The translations under genes were made by a program, and so were the position numbers. 64,000 nt of DNA from Crocinitomicaceae bacterium (GTDB lineage: Bacteria; Bacteroidota; Bacteroidia; Flavobacteriales_D; Crocinitomicaceae), in assembly GCA_024639405.1 (NCBI GenBank), contig JAHEIL010000045.1, positions 242,009-306,008 of the forward strand. The letters are read 5' to 3'. Numbering within the stretch: position 1 is the first letter of the stretch; every line of letters begins with the position of its first letter. Below are positions 46,392 to 55,352 of this stretch, one piece after another. Under the pieces are notes generated by a model, which saw only the letters and a program-made list of their open reading frames with translations, did no database searches and was not told the origin of the DNA.

Positions 46392-47035
46392 GATATTGCA
46401 TAGGTTTTATACTGATCGTTTTTTTTACACCATCTTTTGCTCAATCGTGGCAAGAGGATGTTGAAGCTGCGCGCAAGTTTTACAAAAGCAACGAGTTCAA
46501 AAAGGCTAAAATGTACTACAAAAAAGCCTTGAAAAACAAACCTTCTTCGATTGATTTAACAGAAGAAATTGCTCAATGCAACTATAAAAACAATGCATTT
46601 GAAACGGCACGGACCTTGTATTCTAAATCGTTGCAAAAAACTAGTAATAAGCAAAAAATTGCCGACTTAAATTACAACAAAGGGACAAGTTTTATGAAAG
46701 AAAAAAACTACACGTCCGCTATTGAAAATTACAAGAAAACATTGAAAATAAATTCATCCGATGAAATGGCTCGTTACAACCTGTCACAAGCATTGAGAAT
46801 GAAAAATAAAAAAGAGAATAAACCACCTAAGCAAAACAATCCATCGAAAAATCCAGCTGATAAAAATCAGAAAAAAGACCAAACTCCTCAGCAACCAAAA
46901 CCGGAATCGAATGCACTTTCTAAAAATGAGTTAGAAAAAAAATTAGACCGAATTTCAAAAGCAGAGGCCGCTTCCAAAAGAAAGAAATTCAACAACGGTT
47001 CAACAAGTTCTAACAACTCAACAAAAAATTGGTAA
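46388..47035 (+). CDS. batC: BatC tetratricopeptide protein
   Basis: The protein (215 residues from ATG 46388) has a signal peptide (RYCIGFILIVFFTPSFAQ), TPR-like helices (about residues 30-135: AARKFYKSNEFKKAKMYYKKAL, NKGTSFMKEKNYTSAIENYKKTL) and a Lys/Asn/Pro-rich tail. It is a periplasmic scaffold of the Bat complex. The longer frame from 46313 overlaps batB and was rejected. Confidence 0.88.
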   Translation: MRYCIGFILIVFFTPSFAQSWQEDVEAARKFYKSNEFKKAKMYYKKALKNKPSSIDLTEEIAQCNYKNNAFETARTLYSKSLQKTSNKQKIADLNYNKGTSFMKEKNYTSAIENYKKTLKINSSDEMARYNLSQALRMKNKKENKPPKQNNPSKNPADKNQKKDQTPQQPKPESNALSKNELEKKLDRISKAEAASKRKKFNNGSTSSNNSTKNW

Positions 47036-48738
47036 TGCAAAAACTGTTTACATATCTCTTTATTTTGGTCAACCTAGTTGTTTTTGGACAAAAAAACTCC
47101 GTTGTTTTAGAAGTTACACCAACGAATGCAACAGTTGGCGAACCATTGAACATTACCATTAAATCAACGGTTCAAGGCAATGTTGAAATAGATTTCCCAA
47201 AAAACTTTACCCAAGGTTACGATGTTATGTCGGGATCAAATGTGGAAGTTGATTATTCAACAGGCAGATCCGTTTCCTTTTATTACCTCTCTCAAAGTGG
47301 CACTATTTCAAAAGCTGGAACTTATAAATTCGGCCCAGCTTACATTAAAAAAGGGAATAAAGTTTTTCGATCAAATACCGTAAGTGTTACCATTCAAAAA
47401 GAACAAGTTGCTACCCCTGCTCCATTGAGTCAAAATTTCTCAAAACAACAATTGCGACAAATTGCTTTTGGAGTGATTGAAAAATCAAAGGCATCCGTTT
47501 ACGAAGGAGAAGCCGTAACAATTAATGCACGTGTTTATGCGCAATTCAATGCTACTCACATTGAAAATTACCAAACTTATGGCCTGTCTAACGTCAACGA
47601 TAAACACCAATTAGATGACCTTTCGTCGATAAAAATTGAACCTACACGCATTAAAAACAGACCCTATTTCACGTTTAATTGTGATAAAAAAGTTGTCTTT
47701 TTCAGTGGAAGCGGCACCAAAACGATTGAACCATTTACCTTGAGTTTATACAAAGACTTTGATGGTTTGGATTTATCATCTTATCCTACAACCATAGAAA
47801 TTAAACCCTTGCCAAAAAATAAACCAGCAAATTTTAATGGAGGTGTTGGATCGTTTTCTCTAGCGCAAGAAATTTCAGCCAATACACTCAAAAAGGGCGA
47901 CGTTTTTACCTTGAAATTAACACTTAAAGGATCAGGAAATCTTCAAAACATTCAAGCTCCTGACTTAAATTTACCAACAGAATTTAAAGTTTACGGCGAT
48001 CCAGTGATCAAAGAAAATTACCGCTACTCTGAAAATGGTGTTGAAGGAAAAATAACCTATGTTTATTCCATCCAAGCCAACTTTTCAGGAGAAAAACAAG
48101 TGCCAGCATTGAAAATAGCCTTTTTCAATCCACAAAAAGAGAAATTTGAGGAAATACAAACCAAAGAAGTAACAATTACAACGACTGATGCTATTATTAA
48201 CGCTCGTACATCTGGCCAATCCATTGAAATGGTGCGATCTTCTTCTAAAAATACACCCAATGAAACGGGAAGTACATCACTGTTTCAACAACCACTTTTT
48301 TGGTCACTTTCAATTCCGTTGCTGATTGCATTTTTTATAGGTTTCATTCAATTCAGAAAGAAAAAAGAAAGTCCTACAGCAATTATTGAAGAAAACAAAC
48401 CTGAACTTATTGCTGTTGAAGAACCTGAAATTGACTTTTTTGACGAAGCAGCAAAAGCATTTGGAGCACAGCAAGAAAACGCGTATTACACCAACATCGA
48501 AAACGGAATGATCGCAGCATTAGCAAAAATGCTATCGTTGAAAAATGACTCACAATCTTCCAAGCAACTCGTAATCCAAGCTATGAAAGATCAAGCTATT
48601 TCTGATGAAATGAAAGCAAAAATCAAATCGATATTTGAAGCGTGTACTGCAGCAAAATATGGCTTTGAGAAAAAAGAATTGGATAACACAGATTTGTTAG
48701 AAGAAGCTATAGAAGTGATTGGGCAATTGGGTGCTTAA
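47035..48738 (+). CDS. batD: BatD protein
   Basis: The protein (567 residues from ATG 47035) has a signal peptide, several Ig-like beta domains (SVVLEVTPTNATVGEPLNITIK, SVYEGEAVTINARVYAQFN) and one transmembrane helix near residue 425 (LFWSLSIPLLIAFFIGFIQF), then a cytoplasmic helical tail. This matches BatD/oxygen-tolerance family proteins. Its ATG overlaps the batC stop (TAATG). No batE (TPR-SH3) gene follows. Confidence 0.9.
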   Translation: MQKLFTYLFILVNLVVFGQKNSVVLEVTPTNATVGEPLNITIKSTVQGNVEIDFPKNFTQGYDVMSGSNVEVDYSTGRSVSFYYLSQSGTISKAGTYKFGPAYIKKGNKVFRSNTVSVTIQKEQVATPAPLSQNFSKQQLRQIAFGVIEKSKASVYEGEAVTINARVYAQFNATHIENYQTYGLSNVNDKHQLDDLSSIKIEPTRIKNRPYFTFNCDKKVVFFSGSGTKTIEPFTLSLYKDFDGLDLSSYPTTIEIKPLPKNKPANFNGGVGSFSLAQEISANTLKKGDVFTLKLTLKGSGNLQNIQAPDLNLPTEFKVYGDPVIKENYRYSENGVEGKITYVYSIQANFSGEKQVPALKIAFFNPQKEKFEEIQTKEVTITTTDAIINARTSGQSIEMVRSSSKNTPNETGSTSLFQQPLFWSLSIPLLIAFFIGFIQFRKKKESPTAIIEENKPELIAVEEPEIDFFDEAAKAFGAQQENAYYTNIENGMIAALAKMLSLKNDSQSSKQLVIQAMKDQAISDEMKAKIKSIFEACTAAKYGFEKKELDNTDLLEEAIEVIGQLGA

Positions 48739-48772
48739 GCAAGCAAAAAACGCAAAGCTATTCTAGAAAGGT

Positions 48773-48801
48773 ATGCTTTAAAGCATTTAATAATTAAATG
48801 C
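48773..48801 (+). repeat. Two overlapping inverted repeats after batD
   Basis: The perfect palindrome ATGCTTTAAAGCAT (48773-48786) overlaps the hairpin GCATTTAA-TAA-TTAAATGC (48783-48801). They share GCAT, so they cannot form together. No T run follows, so a terminator role is doubtful. Confidence 0.6.
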
Positions 48802-48841
48802 CTGTTTGATAATTTATAGAAATAAAAAATATAATACCACA

Positions 48842-49504
48842 ATGAAAATACCAACTTCTTCCTTTATAATTTGTTTGATAGTAATTATACAAAGTTGCTC
48901 ACCTATCCTGGGTTTGTATGGCGTTCGAAATCCAAAAGGAATTAGTGAAAAGAAAATTATTAATTATTCGAAAAGACTTGCTATTCCAAAAGATGCAATT
49001 TATCAGTTAGATACTAGCTATTTTTCTTTTTTAGCTTCACTCAAAATGAAGCTTAACGATTCAATGATAACTGACACATTGAAAAAAAAGGAACTTAAGA
49101 AACTTGTGCAGAATCATTATCAGCCGCTTCAAGCACTTTATTTCAATAAAAAAAGAAACTTGGAATCATTTCAGATCAATTGTTACGCTGGTGGTTTTCC
49201 AAACTTAAACTGGGAAAGAGATGGTATTTTAACTACTTTCCCACCAAAAATTCAGGCGCCTCTTGATTCTATTCTTTCTGATTCATTACTAATTTCATTT
49301 TTGAAACCAATGCCTAATTCGGCAGGTCTTAAAATTGACGATTACGACTATGTTGTATATGTTTTTTACAGTAAATTTATGGGTAGACAAAACAAACGCT
49401 TCATAAATTATATTCAAGAAAACAGTAAATTATCGAAAGAGAAACATGTTCGAGTAATATATGTAAATATGGACAATGCCTATGCTATAAGCAATATTTG
49501 GTAA
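48842..49504 (+). CDS. Lipoprotein of unknown function
   Basis: The protein (220 residues from ATG 48842) starts with a lipoprotein signal with lipobox QSC near residue 17. The body is basic and Lys/Asn/Ile-rich and contains PKGISEKKIINYSKRLAIPKDAIYQLD and GLKIDDYDYVVYVFYSKFMGRQNKRFINYIQEN (each in parts). No family is recognised. It stands after the bat operon with overlapping inverted repeats between, and its own promoter is unclear. It could be a leftover of the missing batE position, but sequence does not show that. Confidence 0.7.
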   Translation: MKIPTSSFIICLIVIIQSCSPILGLYGVRNPKGISEKKIINYSKRLAIPKDAIYQLDTSYFSFLASLKMKLNDSMITDTLKKKELKKLVQNHYQPLQALYFNKKRNLESFQINCYAGGFPNLNWERDGILTTFPPKIQAPLDSILSDSLLISFLKPMPNSAGLKIDDYDYVVYVFYSKFMGRQNKRFINYIQENSKLSKEKHVRVIYVNMDNAYAISNIW

Positions 49505-49688
49505 AATAATAAGCTGTAACGAATATATTTCAGACTAAATAATCGAAATTTCATTAACTAAAACGTTATTAAAAGAGCTAAAACTAATTGAAAGAAAATA
49601 CTACTAACTTTTAATGATCGACTTCTTCGTTAAGTACAAACCAAAAAAACTTTCCCAAAATCTTCTTTAGAAAACCTATTAAAATCGA

Positions 49689-49696
49689 TACCTTTG
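49689..49696 (+). promoter_or_regulatory. -7 box TACCTTTG seven bases before rlmN
   Basis: An exact TAnnTTTG match, seven bases before ATG 49704. The short distance suggests a leader of only a few bases. Confidence 0.5.
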
Positions 49697-49703
49697 TACT
49701 GCG

Positions 49704-50777
49704 ATGCAAACAGAACTTGTAAATATTAGAAATCTTTCATTGGATGAATTAAAAGCATCCATGGCAATTTTTGGTGAAAAATCCTTTCGTGCAAAGCAAG
49801 TATTTGAATGGTTGTGGCAAAAAAATGCCAGTTCGTTTGATGAGATGTCAAATTTAAGCATTCCCTTACGCGATAAATTAAAAGAACACTATTTCATCGA
49901 TAAAATCAGTTTAGACGATCAACAAATAAGTGCTGACAAAACCATTAAATGTGCGTTTTCTGTTGGTGATGGAAAAGTTGTTGAAGGCGTTTTAATTCCA
50001 ACTGCAACGCGCACAACAGCGTGTATTTCTTCGCAAGTTGGCTGTAGTTTATCGTGTACGTTTTGTGCAACTGGGCGACTCAAACTCATGCGGAATTTGA
50101 CGGCTGGAGAAATCGTGGATCAAGTTGTTTACTTAAAAAATCAAGCAGAAAATCGCTACAGAACACCGCTCACCAATATTGTTTACATGGGCATGGGTGA
50201 ACCCTTGTTGAATTACAAAAACACCTTGCGCTCAATAGAAATGATCACTTCTCCAGAAGGATTAGGCATGTCGCCCAAACGCATTACGGTTTCTACAGCA
50301 GGTATTGCAAAAATGATTCGCAAACTTGGTGATGACGAAGTGAAATTCAACTTAGCGCTTTCTTTGCACGCAGCCAACGACAAAAAGAGAAGCCACATCA
50401 TGGAAATTAACGATTCTAATAATTTAGAAGAATTGGCAGATGCATTGCGTTATTTTCATCAAAAAACAGATGCAAGAATCACTTTTGAATACATTATTTT
50501 CAAAGATTTCAACGATAAAATTGAAGATGCACAAGAATTAGCGGCCTTTGCACGTTGCGTTCCTTGTAAAATTAACATCATAGAATACAATACCATTGAT
50601 GGTGGCGAATTTCAACAAGCTGACAAAGCGAATGTTGATGCTTTTGCAGCGTATATTGAATCTAAAAATTTGGTTGTAAATGTACGCAGAAGTAGAGGAA
50701 AAGACATCGATGCTGCTTGCGGACAACTCGCAAATAAAAACAACGCGATTGATCAAAAAGAACGTGTTTTGAAATAA
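49704..50777 (+). CDS. rlmN: Dual-specificity RNA methyltransferase RlmN
   Basis: The 357-residue radical-SAM enzyme has the cluster-binding CSLSCTFC (C114, C118, C121), GEPLLNYKN and the late Cys in KDIDAACGQL. It methylates A2503 of 23S rRNA and A37 of some tRNAs, using a methyl-cysteine mechanism that needs the C-terminal Cys. It precedes the prenyl synthase gene by a 114-base gap with its own promoter box. Confidence 0.93.
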   Translation: MQTELVNIRNLSLDELKASMAIFGEKSFRAKQVFEWLWQKNASSFDEMSNLSIPLRDKLKEHYFIDKISLDDQQISADKTIKCAFSVGDGKVVEGVLIPTATRTTACISSQVGCSLSCTFCATGRLKLMRNLTAGEIVDQVVYLKNQAENRYRTPLTNIVYMGMGEPLLNYKNTLRSIEMITSPEGLGMSPKRITVSTAGIAKMIRKLGDDEVKFNLALSLHAANDKKRSHIMEINDSNNLEELADALRYFHQKTDARITFEYIIFKDFNDKIEDAQELAAFARCVPCKINIIEYNTIDGGEFQQADKANVDAFAAYIESKNLVVNVRRSRGKDIDAACGQLANKNNAIDQKERVLK

Positions 50778-50879
50778 ATCACTTTCAACTTCCATCATTT
50801 CCACTTTTCTTTATTCTACAATTTTTAAAATCGTGGATAAATTCCCTTGAAAAGTTGGTGTTTTAGTTGTTCAATAACG

Positions 50880-50887
50880 TATATTTG
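50880..50887 (+). promoter_or_regulatory. -7 box TATATTTG four bases before the polyprenyl synthase gene
   Basis: An exact TAnnTTTG match with four bases to ATG 50892. A TTG at 50855-50857 is 22 bases upstream, within the usual -33 distance. It argues against the longer frame beginning at 50847. Confidence 0.6.
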
Positions 50888-50891
50888 TTTC

Positions 50892-51863
50892 ATGTTATCT
50901 GTTAAAGAAATTTTAGATCCGATTCAAACTGAAATGACTGAATTTGAGGCGCACTTTCAAAAAAGTATGCAGTCAAAAGTTCCTTTATTAGATAAAATCA
51001 CCCATTACATTGTCAAACGAAAAGGGAAGCAAATGCGTCCCATGTTTGTATTTCTTACCTCAAAAATGTTGGGAGAAATTACAGATAAAACATTCGACGC
51101 CGCATCATTAGTAGAATTATTACACACCGCAACTTTGGTACACGATGATGTGGTTGATGACGCTAATGAACGAAGAGGATTTTTCTCCATCAATGCCATT
51201 TGGAAAAACAAAATAGCCGTTTTAGTAGGTGATTATATGCTTTCAAAAGTTTTGTTGCTTTCCATTGAAAAAAACAATGTAGATTTATTACATGTTGTGG
51301 CACGTGCAGTGAGAGAAATGAGTGAAGGCGAATTGTTACAGATTGAAAAAGCACGACATCTAGATATCACTGAAGAGATTTACTTTGACGTCATTCGTCA
51401 AAAGACTGCATCATTAATTGCTACATGTTGTGAAGCGGGAGCAATTGCTGCAAACAGAGAAGACATGCGTGAAAACATGCGGAAATTCGGAGAATTGGTG
51501 GGCTTAGCGTTTCAAATTAAAGACGATATTTTTGACTATGGTTCACCAGGTAACATTGGGAAACCTTCTGGGATTGACATCCGAGAACGTAAAATGACCT
51601 TACCGCTGATTCATGTCATCAATACCGTTGATAATGCAACAAAAAAAGAATTGTTAAACATCGTAAAGAACAAAAACGAACAACCAAAAGCGGTGCAACG
51701 TGCGATTTCAATCGTCATCAACAATGGTGGAATTGATTACGCTCATAAAAAAATGCTGGAACTAAAAAATGAAGCCTTGGAATTGCTAATCAACATTCCA
51801 GATTCAACTGCCAAACAAGCGCTTATTGGTTTAGTAGAATATACAACTTTACGCGATAAATAA
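50892..51863 (+). CDS. ispB: Polyprenyl (octaprenyl-type) diphosphate synthase
   Basis: The protein (323 residues from ATG 50892) has the two aspartate-rich motifs DDVVDD (residues 85-90) and DDIFD of trans-isoprenyl diphosphate synthases, with KGKQMRPMFVFL and LLHTATLVHDDVVD. It elongates FPP to an octaprenyl or longer chain for the respiratory quinone, probably menaquinone in this phylum. The following lipoprotein gene starts 15 bases after its stop. Confidence 0.9.
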   Translation: MLSVKEILDPIQTEMTEFEAHFQKSMQSKVPLLDKITHYIVKRKGKQMRPMFVFLTSKMLGEITDKTFDAASLVELLHTATLVHDDVVDDANERRGFFSINAIWKNKIAVLVGDYMLSKVLLLSIEKNNVDLLHVVARAVREMSEGELLQIEKARHLDITEEIYFDVIRQKTASLIATCCEAGAIAANREDMRENMRKFGELVGLAFQIKDDIFDYGSPGNIGKPSGIDIRERKMTLPLIHVINTVDNATKKELLNIVKNKNEQPKAVQRAISIVINNGGIDYAHKKMLELKNEALELLINIPDSTAKQALIGLVEYTTLRDK

Positions 51864-51878
51864 TAAAAAATTACACGT

Positions 51879-52280
51879 ATGAAATACATCGGAATATTAA
51901 TCCTTTTCTTAAGCTTAGTTGCTTGTTCATCCAACGATGATTCGAACAAAAACGCTAAAAAAGAAATATTGGTTGAAGTGAAAAATGGTATTTTCACGGA
52001 ATGGTATCCTGGCAAAAAACAGATCAAATTTCAAGGACAACAAGATGAACTTGGACGAAGAAATGGCATCTGGCGTTTTTACGGAGAAAATGGTACAGAA
52101 TTATCATTTACTGAATACCAAGAAGGGATTAAAAATGGGTTTACTGTTGTGAAATACCCATCTGGTGTAATGCATTACAGAGGTGAATACCAAAACGACA
52201 AAACCGTTGGTATTTGGACAGTTTACGATGAAAAAGGGAAAGTAGCATCCGAAAAAGATTACGGTTACCCAGCTGAATAA
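51879..52280 (+). CDS. MORN-type lipoprotein
   Basis: The 133-residue protein has a lipoprotein signal with lipobox VAC at Cys16 (KYIGILILFLSLVAC) and several MORN-like units: GIFTEWYPGKKQIKFQG, GRRNGIWRFYGENGTEL, GIKNGFTVVKYPSG and GEYQNDKTVGIWTVYDEKGK. MORN repeats are typical of YwqK-like and other cell-surface proteins; no function is known. It sits 15 bases after the prenyl synthase and two bases before dnaG. Confidence 0.8.
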   Translation: MKYIGILILFLSLVACSSNDDSNKNAKKEILVEVKNGIFTEWYPGKKQIKFQGQQDELGRRNGIWRFYGENGTELSFTEYQEGIKNGFTVVKYPSGVMHYRGEYQNDKTVGIWTVYDEKGKVASEKDYGYPAE

Positions 52281-52282
52281 AC

Positions 52283-54253
52283 ATGTCTAAAATTCCTGCA
52301 CATATCATTGATGAAATTATGCAAACTTCCCGCATCGAAGAGGTGATTGGTGAGTTTGTGAATTTAAAACGTGCAGGTTCAAATTTGAAAGGCTTAAGTC
52401 CTTTTACAGATGAAAAAACACCATCGTTTGTTGTGTCACCGGCCAAACAAATTTTCAAGTGTTTTTCAACGAGCAAAGGTGGTTCAGTTGTGACTTTTTT
52501 AATGGAAAAAGAACACTTTACCTATCCGGAAGCTTTGCGATGGTTAGCTGATAAATACAACATTCAAATCCCGGAAGATGAACCTGCAACAGCAGAACAA
52601 ATGGCCGCGATTACTGAACGTGAAAGTTTGTACATCATCAATGAATTTGCGAAAAATTACTTTTCACAGAATTTAATGGAATCGGATGAAGGAAAAGCAG
52701 TAGCCCTTTCCTACTTTGAAGAACGTGGTTTTCGAAAAGACATCATTCAAAAATTTCAATTAGGTTACTGTATCAATGCTGGAGACGATTTCACGAAAGC
52801 AGCCTTAAAAAAAGGGTACAAATTAGAATACCTTGAAAAAGTTGGTTTAGTTAAAACCAAAGAAGAACGTAGCTTTGATTTTTTTAGAGGACGTGTCATG
52901 TTTCCGATTCACAGTGTTTCGGGTCGTGTATTAGGTTTTGGTGGTCGAACGTTGTTTACCGATAAAAAAATTGCCAAATACTTCAATTCTCCTGAAAGTA
53001 TCATTTACAATAAAAGTGAAATTTTATACGGACTTCATTTTTCAAAAGGCGATATTATCAAGTACGACAATTGCTTTTTATGTGAAGGTTACACGGATGT
53101 AATTAGCATGTACCAAGCTGGAATTCAAAATGTGGTTTCATCTTCGGGCACATCTTTGACCAAAGACCAAATTAAACTGATTCGTCGTTACACTCAAAAT
53201 ATTACTATTTTGTATGATGGCGATCCAGCAGGGATAAAAGCATCTTTTCGTGGAATTGATTTAATTCTAGAAGAAGGAATGAATGTGAAAGTGGTGCTTT
53301 TCCCAGAAGGAGAAGATCCTGATTCCTATTCTAAAAAAGCTAGCACAAGTGAGCTAGAAGCATACATTCAAGCGCATACACAAGATTTCATATCATTTAA
53401 AGCAGCTATTTTATTAAAAGACGGTGAATCGGATCCGATTAAAAAAGCGGAATTAATTCGAGAAATCGTACATTCTGTTGCCTTAATTCCCGATCAAATT
53501 ACACGAACGGTTTATTTGCAACAGATTGCTAGTCAATTCGATATTCAAGAAAGCATCATTTCAAATGAGCTGATGAAGTTGCGTAAAAACGTTGTTTCCA
53601 AACAATTGCAAGAACCTGAATTGGCACAAATTCCTGTTCCTATGCAAACAGGGAATCAACCTGTTGAAATTGCAGAAACACTTGAAAACAATGCTGAAAA
53701 TAGCGAATATGACTTGATTCGCTTGCTCATCAAGTATGGCACTCGTGTGATAGAAGTAGATCAATTAAATGAACTTAGCGAAACAAACAAAGCAGAAACG
53801 AGCGTAACAGAATTTATTTGCCATGAATTAGATAAAGATGAATTGGCATTTGAACACCCTAAATTTGCAAAAATTCACCAATTAATTGTAGAAGGTTTAG
53901 CTGAAAATCAATTGTTGTCATCTACCTATTTTAGACAATTGGAAGACCAAACAATAGTGCAATTTGTTTCAGAAATTGAATCCCAAGAATACGAATTGAG
54001 TTCAAAATGGTTGTCACAATACAATATTTCAACACGTTCAGAAAGTGACCGTTTGCAAGAAGCCGTTTTTCATTCCATTTACAATTTTAAATCATCGAAG
54101 ATTGAAGCACACATTCGTTCCATTCAAGAACGTTTAAAATTGGCAGGTGACATGAGCGATGAAGAATTACTCGATGCTTTGTCAGAACAAATGACCTACG
54201 AAAAAATAAAAATCGCATTTGCGGAAAAATTAGGAAGAATTATATTACGATAA
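52283..54253 (+). CDS. dnaG: DNA primase
   Basis: The 656-residue protein has an N-terminal CHC2-like domain, the Toprim catalytic core with CEGYTDV, ILYDGDPAG and EGEDPDS, and a C-terminal helical domain that binds the helicase. It synthesises RNA primers for replication. In the N-terminal zinc-finger region, the usual Cys-His-Cys-Cys ligands are largely missing: S39, T42, C60 and a Ser/Thr near 63. Bacteroidota primases often show this, so zinc is probably not used. Confidence 0.93.
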   Translation: MSKIPAHIIDEIMQTSRIEEVIGEFVNLKRAGSNLKGLSPFTDEKTPSFVVSPAKQIFKCFSTSKGGSVVTFLMEKEHFTYPEALRWLADKYNIQIPEDEPATAEQMAAITERESLYIINEFAKNYFSQNLMESDEGKAVALSYFEERGFRKDIIQKFQLGYCINAGDDFTKAALKKGYKLEYLEKVGLVKTKEERSFDFFRGRVMFPIHSVSGRVLGFGGRTLFTDKKIAKYFNSPESIIYNKSEILYGLHFSKGDIIKYDNCFLCEGYTDVISMYQAGIQNVVSSSGTSLTKDQIKLIRRYTQNITILYDGDPAGIKASFRGIDLILEEGMNVKVVLFPEGEDPDSYSKKASTSELEAYIQAHTQDFISFKAAILLKDGESDPIKKAELIREIVHSVALIPDQITRTVYLQQIASQFDIQESIISNELMKLRKNVVSKQLQEPELAQIPVPMQTGNQPVEIAETLENNAENSEYDLIRLLIKYGTRVIEVDQLNELSETNKAETSVTEFICHELDKDELAFEHPKFAKIHQLIVEGLAENQLLSSTYFRQLEDQTIVQFVSEIESQEYELSSKWLSQYNISTRSESDRLQEAVFHSIYNFKSSKIEAHIRSIQERLKLAGDMSDEELLDALSEQMTYEKIKIAFAEKLGRIILR

Positions 54254-54257
54254 ACAC

Positions 54258-55352
54258 ATGTTAAGTTATACTTTATTTTACTTAGGCCCCTACAAAGTTT
54301 GTTTTTGGAACATCATCTTTTTAAGTATTATTTATTTCGTTGCATTGGTGTTGAGAAGAGTCATTCACAACATGCTAAAAGATTATTTGAAAAGTGCAAA
54401 CATTGCTGTTGAAGGACGAAAAATCACCTATTTAAAATTACTCAGTCAAAGTGTATATTTGGTAGCAAGTTACATAGCTGTATTGAGTTTCAATATCAAC
54501 AATGACAACGTTACTTTTGGCGATTTTTTAAATTTTAATTTAATTGAATCTAAAAAATTCACGCTTAGTTTTTATCAAATCATTGTCATCATCGCCCTTT
54601 TCTTTGGTGCGAAAATGCTACTCAACTTTGTGAAGCTGTATATCAGCAAACAATTTCGAAACAAACCGAATTACAATGCCGGTAGTGAATATGTTTACAT
54701 TCAAATTGCGAAATACATCATTTATATTTTCGCGATTGTCAGTGCGTTAAAAACCTTAGACATTGATTTAACAGTTTTGTTAACTGGTTCTGCTGCATTA
54801 TTGGTGGGTATTGGTTTAGGATTGCAAGACGTGTTCAAAGATATGTTTTCAGGAATCGTATTATTGGTAGAGGGAAACATTAAAATTGGTGATGTTGTGG
54901 AGATTTCGGAACAAGGAAAATCGACCATCGTTGCTAAAATTTTAAAAATCAATGTACGTACCACTCAAATTGAAACGCGTGAAGGAAATGTATTGATTAT
55001 ACCCAATGCTAAATTAACGCAAGAATACGTTGAAAACTGGAGCCATGGAAGTGAGATTTCTCGCTTTATTATTACTGTTACCGTAGATTATGGAACAAAT
55101 ACTGAACAAGTTGCACGGCTTTTAAAACAAGCAGCTTTTGGTCATCCAAATGTAAAAAAAACTAAGCCAATTGATGTGCGTCTGTCAAATTTTGGAAACA
55201 ATGGTTTAGAATTAGAACTTATTTTTTGGGCAGATCAAAGTTGGGATGCAAATTTTTACAAATCAGAAATTCGTTTTGAAATTGACCGCTTGTTTAGAGA
55301 ACATAAAATTACAATTCCATATCCTCACAGCACAGTTCATATTAAAAATTAA
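54258..55352 (+). CDS. Small-conductance mechanosensitive channel
   Basis: The 364-residue protein has several hydrophobic helices at the front and the MscS core: [34 protein letters not shown] (in parts) for the pore helix and beta domain, and [11 protein letters not shown]. It should be a mechanosensitive channel in the inner membrane that relieves osmotic stress. Its stop overlaps the stop of the convergent pdxJ by TTAA. Confidence 0.88.
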   Translation: MLSYTLFYLGPYKVCFWNIIFLSIIYFVALVLRRVIHNMLKDYLKSANIAVEGRKITYLKLLSQSVYLVASYIAVLSFNINNDNVTFGDFLNFNLIESKKFTLSFYQIIVIIALFFGAKMLLNFVKLYISKQFRNKPNYNAGSEYVYIQIAKYIIYIFAIVSALKTLDIDLTVLLTGSAALLVGIGLGLQDVFKDMFSGIVLLVEGNIKIGDVVEISEQGKSTIVAKILKINVRTTQIETREGNVLIIPNAKLTQEYVENWSHGSEISRFIITVTVDYGTNTEQVARLLKQAAFGHPNVKKTKPIDVRLSNFGNNGLELELIFWADQSWDANFYKSEIRFEIDRLFREHKITIPYPHSTVHIKN

